Assembly (NCBI RefSeq): GCF_949987515.2
Contig: NC_082699.1
Span: 80,333,458-80,397,457 of the forward strand
DNA from: Delphinus delphis
Taxonomy: Eukaryota > Chordata > Mammalia > Artiodactyla > Delphinidae
DNA length: 64,000 nucleotides
Direction of reading: 5' to 3'
This document shows positions 22,700 to 38,207 of this stretch, piece after piece. The notes below the pieces were generated by a model. The model made no database searches. It was not told where the DNA came from and was given only the letters and a program-made list of their open reading frames with translations. The position numbers and the translations under genes are program-made. Positions within the stretch are counted from its first letter, which is position 1. Each line of letters starts with the position of its first letter.

Positions 22700-23265
22700 C
22701 TGTCAGCATGTTTTCTTATACCTCTACACACTTAATAGTGTTTCTGTATTTTAAAATCTACTTATGTATCATACTGTTGATATTCTACACTTACCAGTTT
22801 TACTCAGTCTTATAACCTGTGTTCTGTCTCCTCTCTGACAGTGATGTGTTCATTCCTTTCAACCACTGTGACCTTGCCTGTTCCCTGATGATGAGTATTG
22901 AGGTTGCTCCCTTTTTTGCTTGTACACAGACATGCAGGAACATCCTTGTGTGTCTTTTGTGCATTGGCAAGAGTTTTTATAGGGCGCGTACCTAGAATTA
23001 GGTTTCCTGACCCAGGGGTTTGCAGAGTTTCAGCTCTACCGGGTGGTGCCTGATCGATTTCCAGAGTGACTACCAGACTACCTACGGGACTCTGAGAGTC
23101 CATGTTTCTCATGTTTTCAGCGGACCACCAGGGAATTCCTTTTTAAATTTTTGATGGTTTGTTTCTTTTTGTTTTGTATATTTAAATATATGCTGTATAC
23201 TTTTATTACATATGTTTGAAAATATTTTTTTTCACCTTGCAGTTTGCTTTTAAGTTTTTAAAAAT
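22700..23265. repeat. Decayed L1-like intron sequence
   Basis: AT-rich, with weak L1 ORF2 antisense similarity (for example 'ttccctgatgatgagtattg' and 'cctagaattaggtttcctga'). No gene is seen. Confidence 0.4.
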
Positions 23266-23267
23266 AC

Positions 23268-23461
23268 TTCTTTACTTATTTGGCGGTGCCAGGTCTTAGT
23301 TGTGGCACTCGGGATCTTCGTTGCCACCTGCGGGATCTTTAGTTGCGGCATTCGAACTGTTAGTTGTGGCATGTGGGATCTAGTTCCCTGACCAGGGATT
23401 GAACCCAGACCCCCTGCATTGGGAGCGTGGAGTCTCAGCCACTGGACCACCAGGGAAGTCC
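23268..23461 (-). mobile_element. Short-form tRNA SINE
   Basis: Minus-strand copy with head at 23461 (ccaccagggaagtccc on plus) and B box complement 'gattgaaccc'. Confidence 0.87.
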
Positions 23462-23785
23462 CAGTTTGCTTCTAATTTTGTGGTGTCTTGTACAGAAGGT
23501 TTTTTTGATGGAGTAAAATTAAGCAACTTTTCCTTTATGGATGGTGTGTTTTCTGTATTATTTCCTTATAATAGCTGTAAACATTTTAAAGAAACATTTA
23601 GGCCTTCAGCCTGTCTGAAATATATTTTTGTGTGCCATGGAAGGCAGGATCTAATTTTACTTCCCTGTGGAAATTCAGTTGTGCCAGCTTCATTTATTGA
23701 ATGGTGCATTGCTCTTAACATTGCAAGTGTGTCATTAATATATGCGTGGATCTGTTCCATTATCCTCTTTCCTGTGCTCTTACAA

Positions 23786-24493
23786 TCAGCCCTCTGTATC
23801 TGTGGGTTCTGCATCTGTGGATTCAACCAACTGAGGATTGAAAGTGTTGGAGGAAAAAAAATTGCAGAAAGTTCCAAAAAGTAAAACTTGGATTTGCTAC
23901 ACCTAGCAACTTTGTATAAATTTTTATTTATTTATTTGTTTATTTATGGCTGCGTTGGGTTTTCGTTGTTGCGCGCGGGCTTTCTCTAGTTGCGGTGAGT
24001 GGGAGCTACTCTTCATTGTGGTGCGCAGGCTTCTCTGTGTTGCGGTGGCTTCTCTGTGTTGCAGAGCACAGGCTCTAGGCATGCGAGCTTCAGTAGTTGT
24101 GGCACGCGGGCTTTAGAGCGCAGGCTCAGTAGTTGTGGCACATAGGCTTAGTTGCTCCGTGGCGTGTGGGATCTTCCCTGACCAGGGCTCGAATCCATGT
24201 CCCCTACATCAGCAGGTGGATTCCTAACCACTGCGCCACCAGGGAAGACCCACCTGGCAAGTCTTTACATAGTATTTCCATTGTATCTACAACTATTTAC
24301 ATAGCATCTACATTGTGTTAAGTATTGTAAGTAATCTAGAGATGATTTAAAGTATACGGGGGATGTGTATGTGTGTGGGTTATATGCAAATACTATGCCA
24401 TTTTATATAAGGGAGTTGAGTATTTTTAGATTTTGGTATCCTATTGGGGTCCTGGAATCAATTCTGCATGGACACCTAGGGACAGCTGTATCT
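23786..24493 (-). mobile_element. MER2 DNA transposon (Tigger/pogo group) split by a SINE
   Basis: One end reads 'cagccctctgtatctgtggg' and the other 'acctagggacagctgta', which are the two MER2 termini. Between them come 'gtaatctagagatgatttaa' and 'atgcaaatactatgccattt', diagnostic of MER2. It carries no transposase, as expected for this non-autonomous family. A long-form SINE interrupts it. Confidence 0.85.
23915..24250 (-). mobile_element. Long-form SINE inside MER2
   Basis: A minus-strand, full-length copy with an (attt)n tail at 23917-23945 and head at 24250. It separates the two halves of MER2. Confidence 0.88.
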
Positions 24494-25740
24494 CACTTTT
24501 ATTACCACAGTCTTATAATAAGACTTGATATCTGGTAGGGCATGGCTCTGCCTTAGTTCTTCTTTGGCATTGCCTTGGTTAATCTTAGAGCATTACTCTT
24601 GTGATATTTAGAGTCATTTTGGTCAGATACCATGATATGTCCCGTTGCAGTTTTGCTTGTACAGAATTAATAGATTCATTTGGGGAGAACTGACATTTTT
24701 GTGATATTGAGCCCTCCTGTTTATGAACGTTGTCTTTTTCTCCATAGGTTTTGTTTTTTTATGTGTGTGTCCTTCAATGAAGTTTTATCATCTTGTCCAT
24801 AAAGTTACATTTGTTTTGTTAGATTTCGTAGGTGCTGTATAGTTTTTGTAGCTGTTAGGAATGCTGTTTTTTTGGTTGCTGATTGTTAGTATATGGGAGT
24901 AATATTAATTAGTCTATTGACCTTGTATATGGCAATCCTGTTGAACTTTTATCATCCCAACACTAGGTTGATACTCTCGGATTTTCTATGTAGGTTGTCT
25001 TTTTTCTTCTTCTTCTTTTTTATTTTGGTTGTGTGGTGGCATGTGCAATCTTAGTTCCCCAACCTGGGATCAAACCCGTGTCCCTTGCAGTGGGAGCACG
25101 GAGTCCTAACCACGGAACTGTAGCTTCTATTTCTTTTTCTGTGACTTAATGCATTGGCTAGGGTCTTTGGTACACTGTTACGTAGCAGCTGGGTGAGGGA
25201 GCAAGCATCTGCCTCTTGTCGCTGACTAATGCTAATGCTTCTGTTGTGTTCCCTTAGCGTTGTTATGAAACAGACTTGAGTGCTAGGAGTGCCAGGGTCT
25301 TGGCCTGCACTCTGAGAACCACCACTCTAATGTGTGGTATGTAGAGTTGTGTTCCCTTTTTTGTTCTTAATAGTATTTCCTTTCCCACCTTTTCCCCTTC
25401 CCCACATTGGACTTGCCAGACATTTGTGTATTTTATTAGCATTTTCAAAGAACCAAGTTTGAGATTATTTTGTTTCTTTAAACTGTGTTTATTTTTTTTC
25501 ATCTTCTTTCCTTGAATTGCTTTCTTATTCTGTGCCTGGTTTCTTGTTGAACGCTTAGATTATTATTTCAATCTCTTTGTTAAAATAAGTGCATTAAGGT
25601 TTCCCTTAGGTAGTCTCTGTTTCCATTTCCACCTTAATTTCCATTTCTATGTTTTTCTTGAAGGGGGGGTTCTTTTTTAAATCAGATATTTCTAGTGGAA
25701 CAACAATATGAAAGTTTGCCAGATGATATCAGCCTTTGGA
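24494..25740 (-). mobile_element. L1 fragments, antisense in ZNF34 intron
   Basis: Continuous L1 ORF2-antisense landmarks are present, such as 'tcttataataagacttgata', 'cttttatcatcc' and 'atcttgtccataaag'. A short SINE splits them at 25010-25130. Confidence 0.7.
25010..25130 (-). mobile_element. Short tRNA SINE, degraded
   Basis: It includes 'tgtggtggcatgtgcaatct', 'gggatcaaacccgtgtccc' and 'ggagtcctaaccacgg' on plus, which are complements of the SINE body and A box. The extreme head is mutated. Confidence 0.75.
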
Positions 25741-25752
25741 ACTTTTTGTGTT

Positions 25753-25755
<3 letters not shown>

Positions 25756-25815
<60 letters not shown>

Positions 25816-25855
25816 CACCCACATATATATGTATATATATATATACACACACATT
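25756..25855. repeat. (TA)n(CA)n compound microsatellite
   Basis: Alternating TA and CA dinucleotide blocks occur in the order TA, CA, TA, CA, TA, CA. It borders the tail of the next SINE. Confidence 0.95.
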
Positions 25856-25861
25856 TTTTAA

Positions 25862-26080
25862 GATTTGTTTATTATTATTATTTTTTTGTGGTATGCGGGC
25901 CTCTCACTGCCGCGGACTCCCATGTTGTGGAGCACAGGCTCCGGACGCGCAGGCTCAGCGGCCATGGCTCACAGGCCCAGCCGCTCCGCGGCATGTGGGA
26001 TCTTCCCAGACCGGGGCACGAACCCGTGTCCCCTGCATCGGCAGGCGGACTCTCAACCACTGCGCCACCAGGGAAGCCCA
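25862..26080 (-). mobile_element. Young cetacean SINE
   Basis: Minus-strand young form, including 'gaggcccgcataccac' and 'ccggagcctgtgctcc' on the minus strand, with a T-rich tail side at 25862-25888. Confidence 0.9.
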
Positions 26081-26081
26081 T

Positions 26082-26393
26082 ATTTTTTATTATTTATTTA
26101 TTTTATTTTATTTATTTTTGGGTGCGTTTGGTCTTAGTTGTGGCACGCGGGATCTCTTGTTGCGGTGTGCGGGCTCTTTGTTGCAGCGTGTGGGCTTCTC
26201 TCTAGTTGTGGTGTGTGGGTTTTGTCTTCTAGTTGTGGCGTGCAGGCTCCAGGGCGTGTGGACTAAGAAGTTGTGGCACGCGGGCTTAATTGCCCCGTGG
26301 CATGTGGGATCTTAGTTCTCCGAGCAGTGATCAAACCCACATCCCCTGCATTGGAAGGCAGATTCTTTACCACTGGCCCACCAGGGAAGTCCC
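26082..26393 (-). mobile_element. Divergent long tRNA SINE
   Basis: The head at 26393 and the B box region are clear, but the middle has several different 'tgtggcgtgc' repeats not seen in the common form. It may be an older subfamily. Confidence 0.8.
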
Positions 26394-26395
26394 TG

Positions 26396-27330
26396 GAATA
26401 TTTTGAAACTTCCTTTTTTGCCTGGTGTGTGTTGTTTCTTACAATTTCAGTGTACATTTTGAAAAAGTGTGTTCTCTGTGCTCTAAGTAAGTATCCTCTA
26501 TTTGATCCACTCATTTCTGAGGGGAGTGTGTTAAAACCTCTCATTCCAGGGGAGGGTTTGCACGTTTCTCTTTGGCACTGCACTTAGCTTTGGCTTTCTA
26601 CGCTTCAAGGATTTGTTTGTAGATACACATGTTTATAATCACAGCTTTTGGTGGATTTTTCGTTTTATTAATACCCGGTGTCTGCTTTTGTTCCTAATAA
26701 TCATTTTTGCTTTCAGTCTTGTTTTGATTGGTATAAACATCGCTAAGGCACATGCAGCAAAGCATGTTCAGCTCGCAAACACCGTGCTAAGGAGAAGAAG
26801 GCAGCACGGAGTGCAGAAGGCATAGCCCCTCTGACAGAGTCTGCAGGGCGCTGATCTGTGCTGCCAGGAGCCCGGCAGAGGCTCTCCTGGGAGGCCGGCA
26901 AGTAGGCAGAGCCTGCAGCGGCGGCAGGGCTGCCAGGGCCTGGTTCTGTGGGCCGGGCCCCTCGAGCTGTGTGTTCGGGTTGTCAGCTCTGCTGTATAAA
27001 CGTCATACTCCAATAAAGAGCTTTAAAGATACAGAAAAGGTAAATATAGCTATTATAGCTTTATTTTAATTAGTGTTTCTTTGGTCTGTCTTATATTTAG
27101 CCTTTCTGTGTTATTGTAGGTTATATACGTGCATTTTGTGTATCTAATTGGAGAGTCTTGTGCTTCCAGTAGGTGAGCTTAATCCTTTTACTTCTAACTG
27201 TTACACATCCATTGGTCTTGTTTTTACTAGTTTTGTATTTTTTGCCTCATCTTTGACTTTGCTTTATGCCTTCTATTGATTTTTTTTTCGTTTAACTCCT
27301 TTTTTTTTCCTCAGCCCTTAATGTGTTATC
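26396..27330 (-). mobile_element. L1 fragment interrupted by a retrocopy
   Basis: L1 ORF2-antisense sequence occurs on both sides (26396-26730 and 27040-27330). The join 'gattggtataaa' to 'tatagctattatagctttat' reads through if the insert is removed. Confidence 0.7.
26735..27037 (+). pseudogene. 5'-truncated processed retrocopy of an unidentified mRNA
   Basis: It has higher GC than its L1 surroundings. It ends with a coding-like stretch (RKHRAKEKKAARSAEG then a stop after about 12 residues), a 3' UTR, and CCAATAAAG at 27010-27018, followed by an A-rich end (agatacagaaaa). No intron is present. This is the anatomy of an L1-driven mRNA copy cut at its 5' end. I do not recognise the parent gene. 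Confidence 0.55.
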
Positions 27331-27589
27331 TTTCTTCTTTCATGTAAAGTGAATGACTGTCTCCATCCTCCTCTTGAATGAGACTACTTGGTGCCCGGGA
27401 GGAGGTGGGGGCAGATGACCTGAAATGTTGTACGTGTCTGCAGGGAGCAGAGTCTGCCCGGAAGGCCGAGCCCTGAGGCTGCGGCTGCAGGAGGGGCCCG
27501 GATGGACCTCCACATGTGCCTCTCTCTTCCCTCAGCACCTGAGTGACTGGCTCCTGCCTCAATCCCCGGGAAGCCCAGGGTACTAGGCG

Positions 27590-31958
<4,369 letters not shown>

Positions 31959-32066
31959 CTAGGGGAGGCCCCTGAGGTCTGCTGTGCACTTCCTGCATGT
32001 GACCCACCCAACCCTTTACCTGCTGCCCACATAGTGTTGTCACAGGTGAAAGAGCATTTCTGTCTA

Positions 32067-32072
32067 ATTAAA
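32067..32072 (+). terminator. ZNF34: Candidate ZNF34 polyadenylation signal
   Basis: ATTAAA occurs 108 bp after the stop codon, followed by an A run and a T-rich region. It is the first plausible signal downstream of the stop. Confidence 0.55.
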
Positions 32073-32389
32073 AAAAAGTCTTAAAACAGAAGCAGTGCAT
32101 GGTCACTTTAGAGAAATCGAGTGACAAACGTAAGCAAACAGGAGAAACTCCTGTAGCTTCCCCTTAGACAAAGAGAACTCACCACCACTGCGCCCGGTGT
32201 AGGTTTCGTCCAGACACACCAAACAGCATCCTCTAGAGAAGTACTGTGGTGCTTTCTGTGCAGCTCGTTTCCTCAATCCTAGAAAACTCACACTGGAGAG
32301 ATCTATGTGTTTACATTGTTTTACACATTGTAAATTTAAAAAAATTGGCATATTGTTCATACTTTTCTGTATCACTTAGTAGAATTAAT

Positions 32390-33990
32390 AATTGCCTTTT
32401 TTCTTGTGGTAAAATAATATACAATGTTACGTGTACCATTTCAACCATTTGTGACTGTACAATTCAGTGGCATTAGATGCATTCACGATATTGTACAGCT
32501 ATCAGCAAATCTGTTTCCAAACTGGTTTATCTGAAACAGAAACTCTGCACCCATTAAACAGTAACTCTTCGCTCTCCCCCTTTCCATTTTTCTGTCTCAG
32601 AGAATTTGCCTATTCTAAGTACGTCATATAAGTGAGGTCATACAACATTTGCCCTTTATGTCCTGGCTTATTTCACTTAGCATAATGTCCTCAAGGTTCA
32701 TCCGTGTTGTAGCAGGTGTCAGGACAACATTCTTTCTTTACAGCTGAATAATAACTGCACTGTTTGTAGATACCATGTTTTGTTTACCCATCATTTGTTG
32801 ATAGATTACTTGGGTGTTTCTGCCTGTTGATTATTGTGCATAATGCTGCTATGAACATTGGTATACAGATCTGTACTTGTACTTTCCCTACTTTCAGTAC
32901 TTTGGGGTATAATCCTAGGAGTAAAACTGCTGGATCATATGGTAATTCTATGTTTAAATTTCTGGAGAATGGCCACACTTTTCCCCAATGGCAGTACTAT
33001 GTTATATCCCCACTAGCAATTCACGAAGTTTCCAGATTCTCTACATCCTTGTCAATACTTGTTATTTTTCCATTATTTTGTTCATAGTCATCCTAATGGG
33101 TGTGAAGTGGTAACTCACTGTGGTTTCGTTTTGCATTTCCATGATGACTAATGATATTGAGCATCTTTTCATGTGCTTTTTTTTTTTTTTTAAATGGCTT
33201 TACAATCTGGCTTCAACCTTTTTTTTTTTAAATTTATTTATTTATGTTTGGCTGTGTTGGGTCTTCGTTTCTGTGCGAGGGCTTTCTCTAGTTGCGGCAA
33301 GCGGGGGCCACTCTTCATTGCGGTGCGTGGGACTCTCACTGCTGTGGCCTCTCTTGTTGCAGAGCACAGGCTCCGGACGTGCAGGCTCAGCGGCCATGGC
33401 TCACGGGCCCAGTTGCTCTGCGGCATGTGGGATCCTCCCAGACCAGGGCTTGAACCCATGTCCCCTGCATCAGCAGGTGGACTCTCAACCACTGCGCCAC
33501 CAGGGAAGCCCTCATTTGCTTTTTGACCATTTATTTCTGTGCCTTCTTTGGAGAAATGTCTATTCAAATCCCTTGTCCATTTTTGAATTGGGCTGTTTGT
33601 TTTTGTTGTTGAGGTGTAGGAGTTCATGTATTTTGCATAGTAATCCTTTATCAGGTATACTACTTGCAAATATTTTCTCATTCAGTGAGTTGTCTGTCTA
33701 CTCTCTTGATAGTGTCCTTTGATGCGAGAAGGTTTTAATTTTTATGATGTTCAGTTTATCTATTTTTTCTCTTGTTGCCTGTGCTCAGGGTGTCATATCC
33801 AGGAACTCATTGCTAAATCCAAGATTATGAAGATTTGCCCCTACATTTTCTAAGGGATTTTATATTTTTAGGTATTATGTTTTAGTCTTTGATCTGTTTT
33901 GAGCTAATTTTTATATATGGTATAAGATAAGGGTCCAACTTCAAACTTTTCTACGTGTGGTTATCCAGTTTTCCCTGTAACATTTTTGGA
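32390..33990 (-). mobile_element. L1 3' half, split by a SINE
   Basis: Antisense 3' region (for example 'gtacaattcagtggcattag') and ORF2 end landmarks ('attattgtgcataatgctgc') are present. The element resumes after the SINE with 'ggagaaatgtctattcaaat' and 'ttttgagctaatttttatat'. Confidence 0.85.
33225..33512 (-). mobile_element. SINE intermediate between long and young forms
   Basis: It has the long form's tail ('gttgggtcttcg' and 'ggctttctctagttgcgg' on plus) but the young form's core ('ctccggacgtgcaggctcag' and 'gcggccatggctcacgggcc'). Confidence 0.85.
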
Positions 33991-34010
33991 AGTCTTTTTT
34001 TTTTCCCCCC

Positions 34011-34740
34011 ACTGAATGTGTTAGCTTAAGCTGCCATAACAAAATACCACAGACCAGGTGGCTTAAAAACCAGAAATTTATTTCTCACATTTCTGGAGAC
34101 TAAGAAGTCCAAGATTGGGCTTCCCTGGTGGTGCAGTGATGAATAATCTGCCTGCCAATGCAGAGGACATGGGTTCGAGCCCTGGTCTGGGAAGATCCCA
34201 CAGGCCACGGAGCAACTAAGCCCCTGCGCCACAACTAGTCAGCCTGTGCTCTAGAGCCTGCATGCCACAACTACTGAAGCCTGTGTGCCTAGAGCCTATG
34301 CTCCTCAACAAGAGAAACCACTGCAATGAGAAGCCTGCGCACCTCAATGAAGAGTAGCCCCTGCTCGCCACAGCTAAAAGAAAACCCTCGTGCAGCAACA
34401 AAGACCCAACACAGCCAAAAATAAATAAATAAATTAGATAAATTAAAAAAAAACAAACCAAGTCCAAGATCAAGGTGTTGGCTGATTCAACTCCTGGTGA
34501 GGATTCCTTTCCAGGCTTACAGTACAGCCGCCTCATTGTGTCCTCACTTGGTGGAGAAAGATCTCAGGTGTCACTTCCCTCTTCTTATCAGGGCACCAGT
34601 CCTATGGCATTAGGGCTCCACCCTATGACCTCATTTAACCTTTATCACCACAGGCCTTACCTCCAAATACAGTCACATTGGGGGTTAGAGCTTCAGCTTA
34701 TGAATTTTGAGGGGACACAAACATTCAGTTCATAACAAAT
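34011..34740 (-). mobile_element. MaLR LTR (MLT1/MST type) split by a SINE
   Basis: On the minus strand it begins 'ttgttatgaactgaatgttt' (34740 side) and ends 'ggcagcttaagctaacaca' (34011 side), both diagnostic for MaLR LTRs. The SINE at 34118-34455 interrupts it. It is an ancient LTR with no coding capacity. Confidence 0.85.
34118..34455 (+). mobile_element. Long-form SINE inside the MaLR LTR
   Basis: A full-length copy. The MaLR sequence AAGTCCAAGAT flanks it on both sides (about 34106-34116 and 34460-34470) as a clean target duplication. Confidence 0.92.
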
Positions 34741-34907
34741 GGTCTTTGGCATCCTTGTCAAAAATCGATTGTACATGCAAGGGTTTATTTCTAGGCTCTA
34801 TTCTCTTCCATTGGTTATATGTCCTTATGCCAGCATCACACTGTTTTGATTAGTGTAGCTTTGTAGTAAGTTTTGAAATCAGGAAGTGTATGTCCTCTAA
34901 CTTATTA

Positions 34908-35073
34908 ATTAATTTGGCTGCACTGGGTGTTAGTTGTGGCATGTGGGATCTTTAGTTGGGCATGAGAATGCTTAGTTGTGGCATGTGGGATTGTGTTCCC
35001 TGACCAGGGATTGAAGCAGGGTCCTGTGCATTGGGAACACAGAGTCTTAAGTCCCTGGACCACTAGGGAAGTC
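34908..35073 (-). mobile_element. Short-form tRNA SINE
   Basis: Complement of the short form with head at 35073 (ccactagggaagtccc on plus). Confidence 0.85.
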
Positions 35074-35375
35074 CCTACCTGTTCTTTTTTAAGGTGGTTT
35101 TGGCTGTCCCTTGAGATTCCATATGAATTTTAGGATGGGTGTTTCTCTTTCTGCAAAAAAATGTCATTGGGATTTTGATAGGGATGGTAGTGAATCTGTA
35201 GATCACGTTGGGTAGTATTCTGCCTCAGTTGACATGATTAAGTGGGGTTTTTTCCTCATTTTATTAACGTGATGTATTACAATGGTTGATATTCATATGT
35301 TGACCCTTCTTGCATTTTGGGAATAAATCCTGCTTGGTCATCATGCATAATCCTTTTTAAATGGGGATTAAAAAA

Positions 35376-35938
35376 ATTAATTAATTTGGCTGCGCCAGGT
35401 CTTAGTTGTGGCATGCAGGATCTTTGTGGCGGCATGCGCGATCTTCAGTTGTGGCGTGCGAACTCTTTTAGTTTTTATAAATTTTATTTATTTAGTTTTG
35501 GCTGCGTTGTGTCTTTGTTGCTGCGTGCGGGCATTCTGTTGTTGCTGCGAGCGGGGGCTACTCTTCCTTGCGGTGCGCAGACTTCTCATTGCGGTGGCTT
35601 CTCTTGTTGCGGAGCACGGGCTCTAGGCACGTGGACTTCAGTAGTTGTGGCACGTGGGCTCAGTCGTTGTGGCTCACGGGCTCTAGCGTGCAGGCTCAGT
35701 AGTTGTGGCGCACGGGCTTAGTTGCTCCATGGCATGTGGGATCTTCCCGGACCAGGGCTCGAACCTGTGTACCCTGCATTGGCAGGCAGATTCTCAACCA
35801 CTGTGCCACCAGGGAAGCCCGCGTGTGAACTCTTAATTACGGCCTGTGGGATCTAGTTCCCTGACCAAGGATGGAACCCAGGCCCCCTCCATCGGGAGTG
35901 TGGAGTCTTAGCCACTGGACCACCAGGGAAGTCCCCAT
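35376..35938 (-). mobile_element. Short-form SINE split by a long-form SINE
   Basis: The host pieces are 35376-35468 and 35822-35938. The word GTGYGAACTCTT appears just before (about 35457) and just after (about 35823) the inner element, marking the target duplication. Confidence 0.87.
35470..35821 (-). mobile_element. Long-form SINE nested in a SINE
   Basis: Full-length minus-strand copy with head at about 35820 and an (aaat)n tail at 35478-35500. Confidence 0.88.
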
Positions 35939-36247
35939 GCATAGTCCTTTTAATATGTTGAGTTTGGTTTTCTAGTATTTTGTTGAGGATCTTTGCATGA
36001 ATACTCATAAGGGTATTGGTCCATAGTTTTTCGTCTTTGTCTCTCATTGATATCATGGTAATGTTAGACTCATAGGATAAGTTAGGAAGTATTACTTCCT
36101 CTTCAGTTTTTGGGAAGAGTTTGAGAAGGGTTGGTGTTTATTCTTTTTTAAATGTTCTGAAACCCTCTCTGTTGGGCTTTTCCTTGATATCCTTATATCA
36201 AAAGAGAGTCTCTTGTAGACAGCATGTAGTTGAATCTTGGCTTTTTT

Positions 36248-36607
36248 TTAAAAATTTTATTTATTTTTGGCTGCGTTGGGTCTTCGTAGCTGCACGCAGG
36301 CTTTCTCTAATTGCGGTGAGTGGGGGCTACTCTTTGTTGTGGTGCGTGGGCTTCTCATTGTGGTGGCTCCTCTTGTTGCAGGTGGCTTCTCTTGTTGCAG
36401 AGCATGGGCTCTAGGCACATGGGCTTCAGTAGTTGTGGCACACGGGCTCAGCAGTTGTGATGTGTGGGCTCTGGAGCGCAAGCTCAGTAGTTGTGGTGCA
36501 TGGGCTTACTTGCTCCGCGGCATGTGGGATCTTCCCGGACCAGGGCTCGAACCTGTGTCCCCTGCATTGGCAGGTGGATTCTTAACCACTGTGCCACCAG
36601 GGAAGTC
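36248..36607 (-). mobile_element. Long-form SINE with internal duplication
   Basis: Minus-strand copy. A segment around 'ggtggctcctcttgttgcag' and 'gtggcttctcttgttgcag' (36360-36400) is present twice in tandem, a small internal duplication. Confidence 0.87.
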
Positions 36608-36619
36608 CTTAGTTGAATT

Positions 36620-37335
36620 TTTTTTTTTTTTGTAGTGTACCATTTTAATTCCCTTCTTTACTTTTCTGTATATTTTTTAGCTATTTTCTTAGTCTTTACT
36701 TTGGGGATTACATTAAAAGATGATAACAACTTAGTTGGAATAATACTGACTTAGTTTAGTAGTGTAAACACACTCTACATCTCTGTCCCCCCTTTATGTT
36801 GTTATTGTCACAGGTCACATCTTTGTATGACACACTACGATTATTGTCATGCATTTGCCTATTAAATCATGTAGGAAAAGGAGACGTTACAAGCTGTAAC
36901 AAAAGTATAGTAATACTAGCTTTTTATATTTACCTATGCAGTTCCTTTTACTAGTGTTCTTTATTTTTTCTTGTGGTATTGAGTTACTATCTAATACCCT
37001 TTTATTTCACTGTACATGAGGAGCCATTCTTCGGTTGCTGCTTTCAGAATTGTCTCCGTCTTTGGGTTTTGACAACTTGACTCTAATTTGTTTCACTGTG
37101 GACCTCTGTTTATCCTGTTTGGCATTGGACGTGCATATTCACATCTCAGATTTCAGAAGTTCCTGTCCATTATTTCTTCAGATATCTTTTCTGCCCCTTT
37201 CTCTTCTTTCTAGGAGTCCTGTAATGTGTATGTTGGTACATTTGATAGTGTTTCATAGGTTTCTTGGATCTGTTCATTTTTCTTCATTTTTTTCTTTCTG
37301 CTCCTTATACTGGGTAATTCTAATTGTCATTTTTT
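36620..37335 (-). mobile_element. Old L1/HAL1-like fragment
   Basis: AT-rich. The later part ('gtttcactgtggacctctgt' and 'tatttcttcagatatctttt') resembles antisense ORF1 of old L1 or HAL1. Family assignment needs alignment. Confidence 0.55.
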
Positions 37336-37869
37336 TTTCTTCACATCTTTATTGGAGTATAAATGCTTTACAGTGTTCTGTTAGTTTCTGCGGTATAACA
37401 AAGTGAATCAGCTATATGCATACATATATCCCCATATCCCCTCCCTCTTGCTTCTCCCTCCCACCCTCCCTATCCCACCCCTCTAGGTCATCACAAGTTG
37501 ATCTCCTTGTGCTATGCAGCAGCTTCCCACTAGCCGTTCATTTTACATTTGGTAGTGTATATATGTCAGTGCTACTCTCTCACTTCATCCCAGCTTCCTC
37601 TTTCCCACCGTGCCCTCAAGTCCATTCTCTACATCTGTGTCTTTATTCCTGCGCTGCTACTAGGCTCATCAGTACTGGTTTTTAAAATTCCATATATATG
37701 CATTAGCATACGGTATTTGTTTTCCTCTTTCTGACTTACTTCACTCTGTATGACAGATTCTAAGTCCATCCACCTCACTACAAATAACTAAATTTCGTTA
37801 CTTTTTATGGCTGAGTAATATTCCATTGTATATATGTGCCACATCTTCTTTATCCATTCATCTGTTTTT

Positions 37870-38207
37870 TTAAAAATTTTTATTTTATTTATTTATTTTT
37901 GGCTGCACTGGGTTTTCATTGTGGTGTGCGGGTTTCTCATTGCGGTGGCTTCTCGTTGCGGAGCATGGGCTCTAGAGTGCAGGCTCAGTAGTTGTGGCAC
38001 ATGGGGTCAGTAGTTGTGGCTCATCAGCTCTAGAGCGCAGGCTCAGTAGTTGTGGCGCGCGGGCTTAGTTGCTCCACGGCATGTGGGATCTTCCCGGACT
38101 AGGGCTCAAACCCGTGTCCCCTGCATTGGCAGGTGGATTCTTAACCACTGCACCACCAGGGAAGCCTATGGCAGGTGGATTCTTAGCCACTGCCCCACCA
38201 GGGAAGT
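37870..38207 (-). mobile_element. Long-form SINE with duplicated head
   Basis: The main copy ends at 38165. A second 43-bp copy of its head (tggcaggtggattcttagcc ... gggaagtcct) follows directly at 38167-38207. Confidence 0.85.

Larger units (their letters stand above)
34745..36245 (-). mobile_element. L1 ORF2 region, split by several SINEs
   Basis: Landmarks include 'ccttgtcaaaaatcgattgt', 'ttgtagtaagttttgaaatc' and 'ggaagagtttgagaagg', which are antisense L1 reverse-transcriptase-region sequences. It is heavily interrupted and non-functional. Confidence 0.8.

Noticed and set aside
25695..26315. 206-residue open frame covering microsatellite and SINEs
   Set aside because: It runs through (TA)n/(CA)n and two SINEs, and the same peptide fragments recur at other SINE copies.
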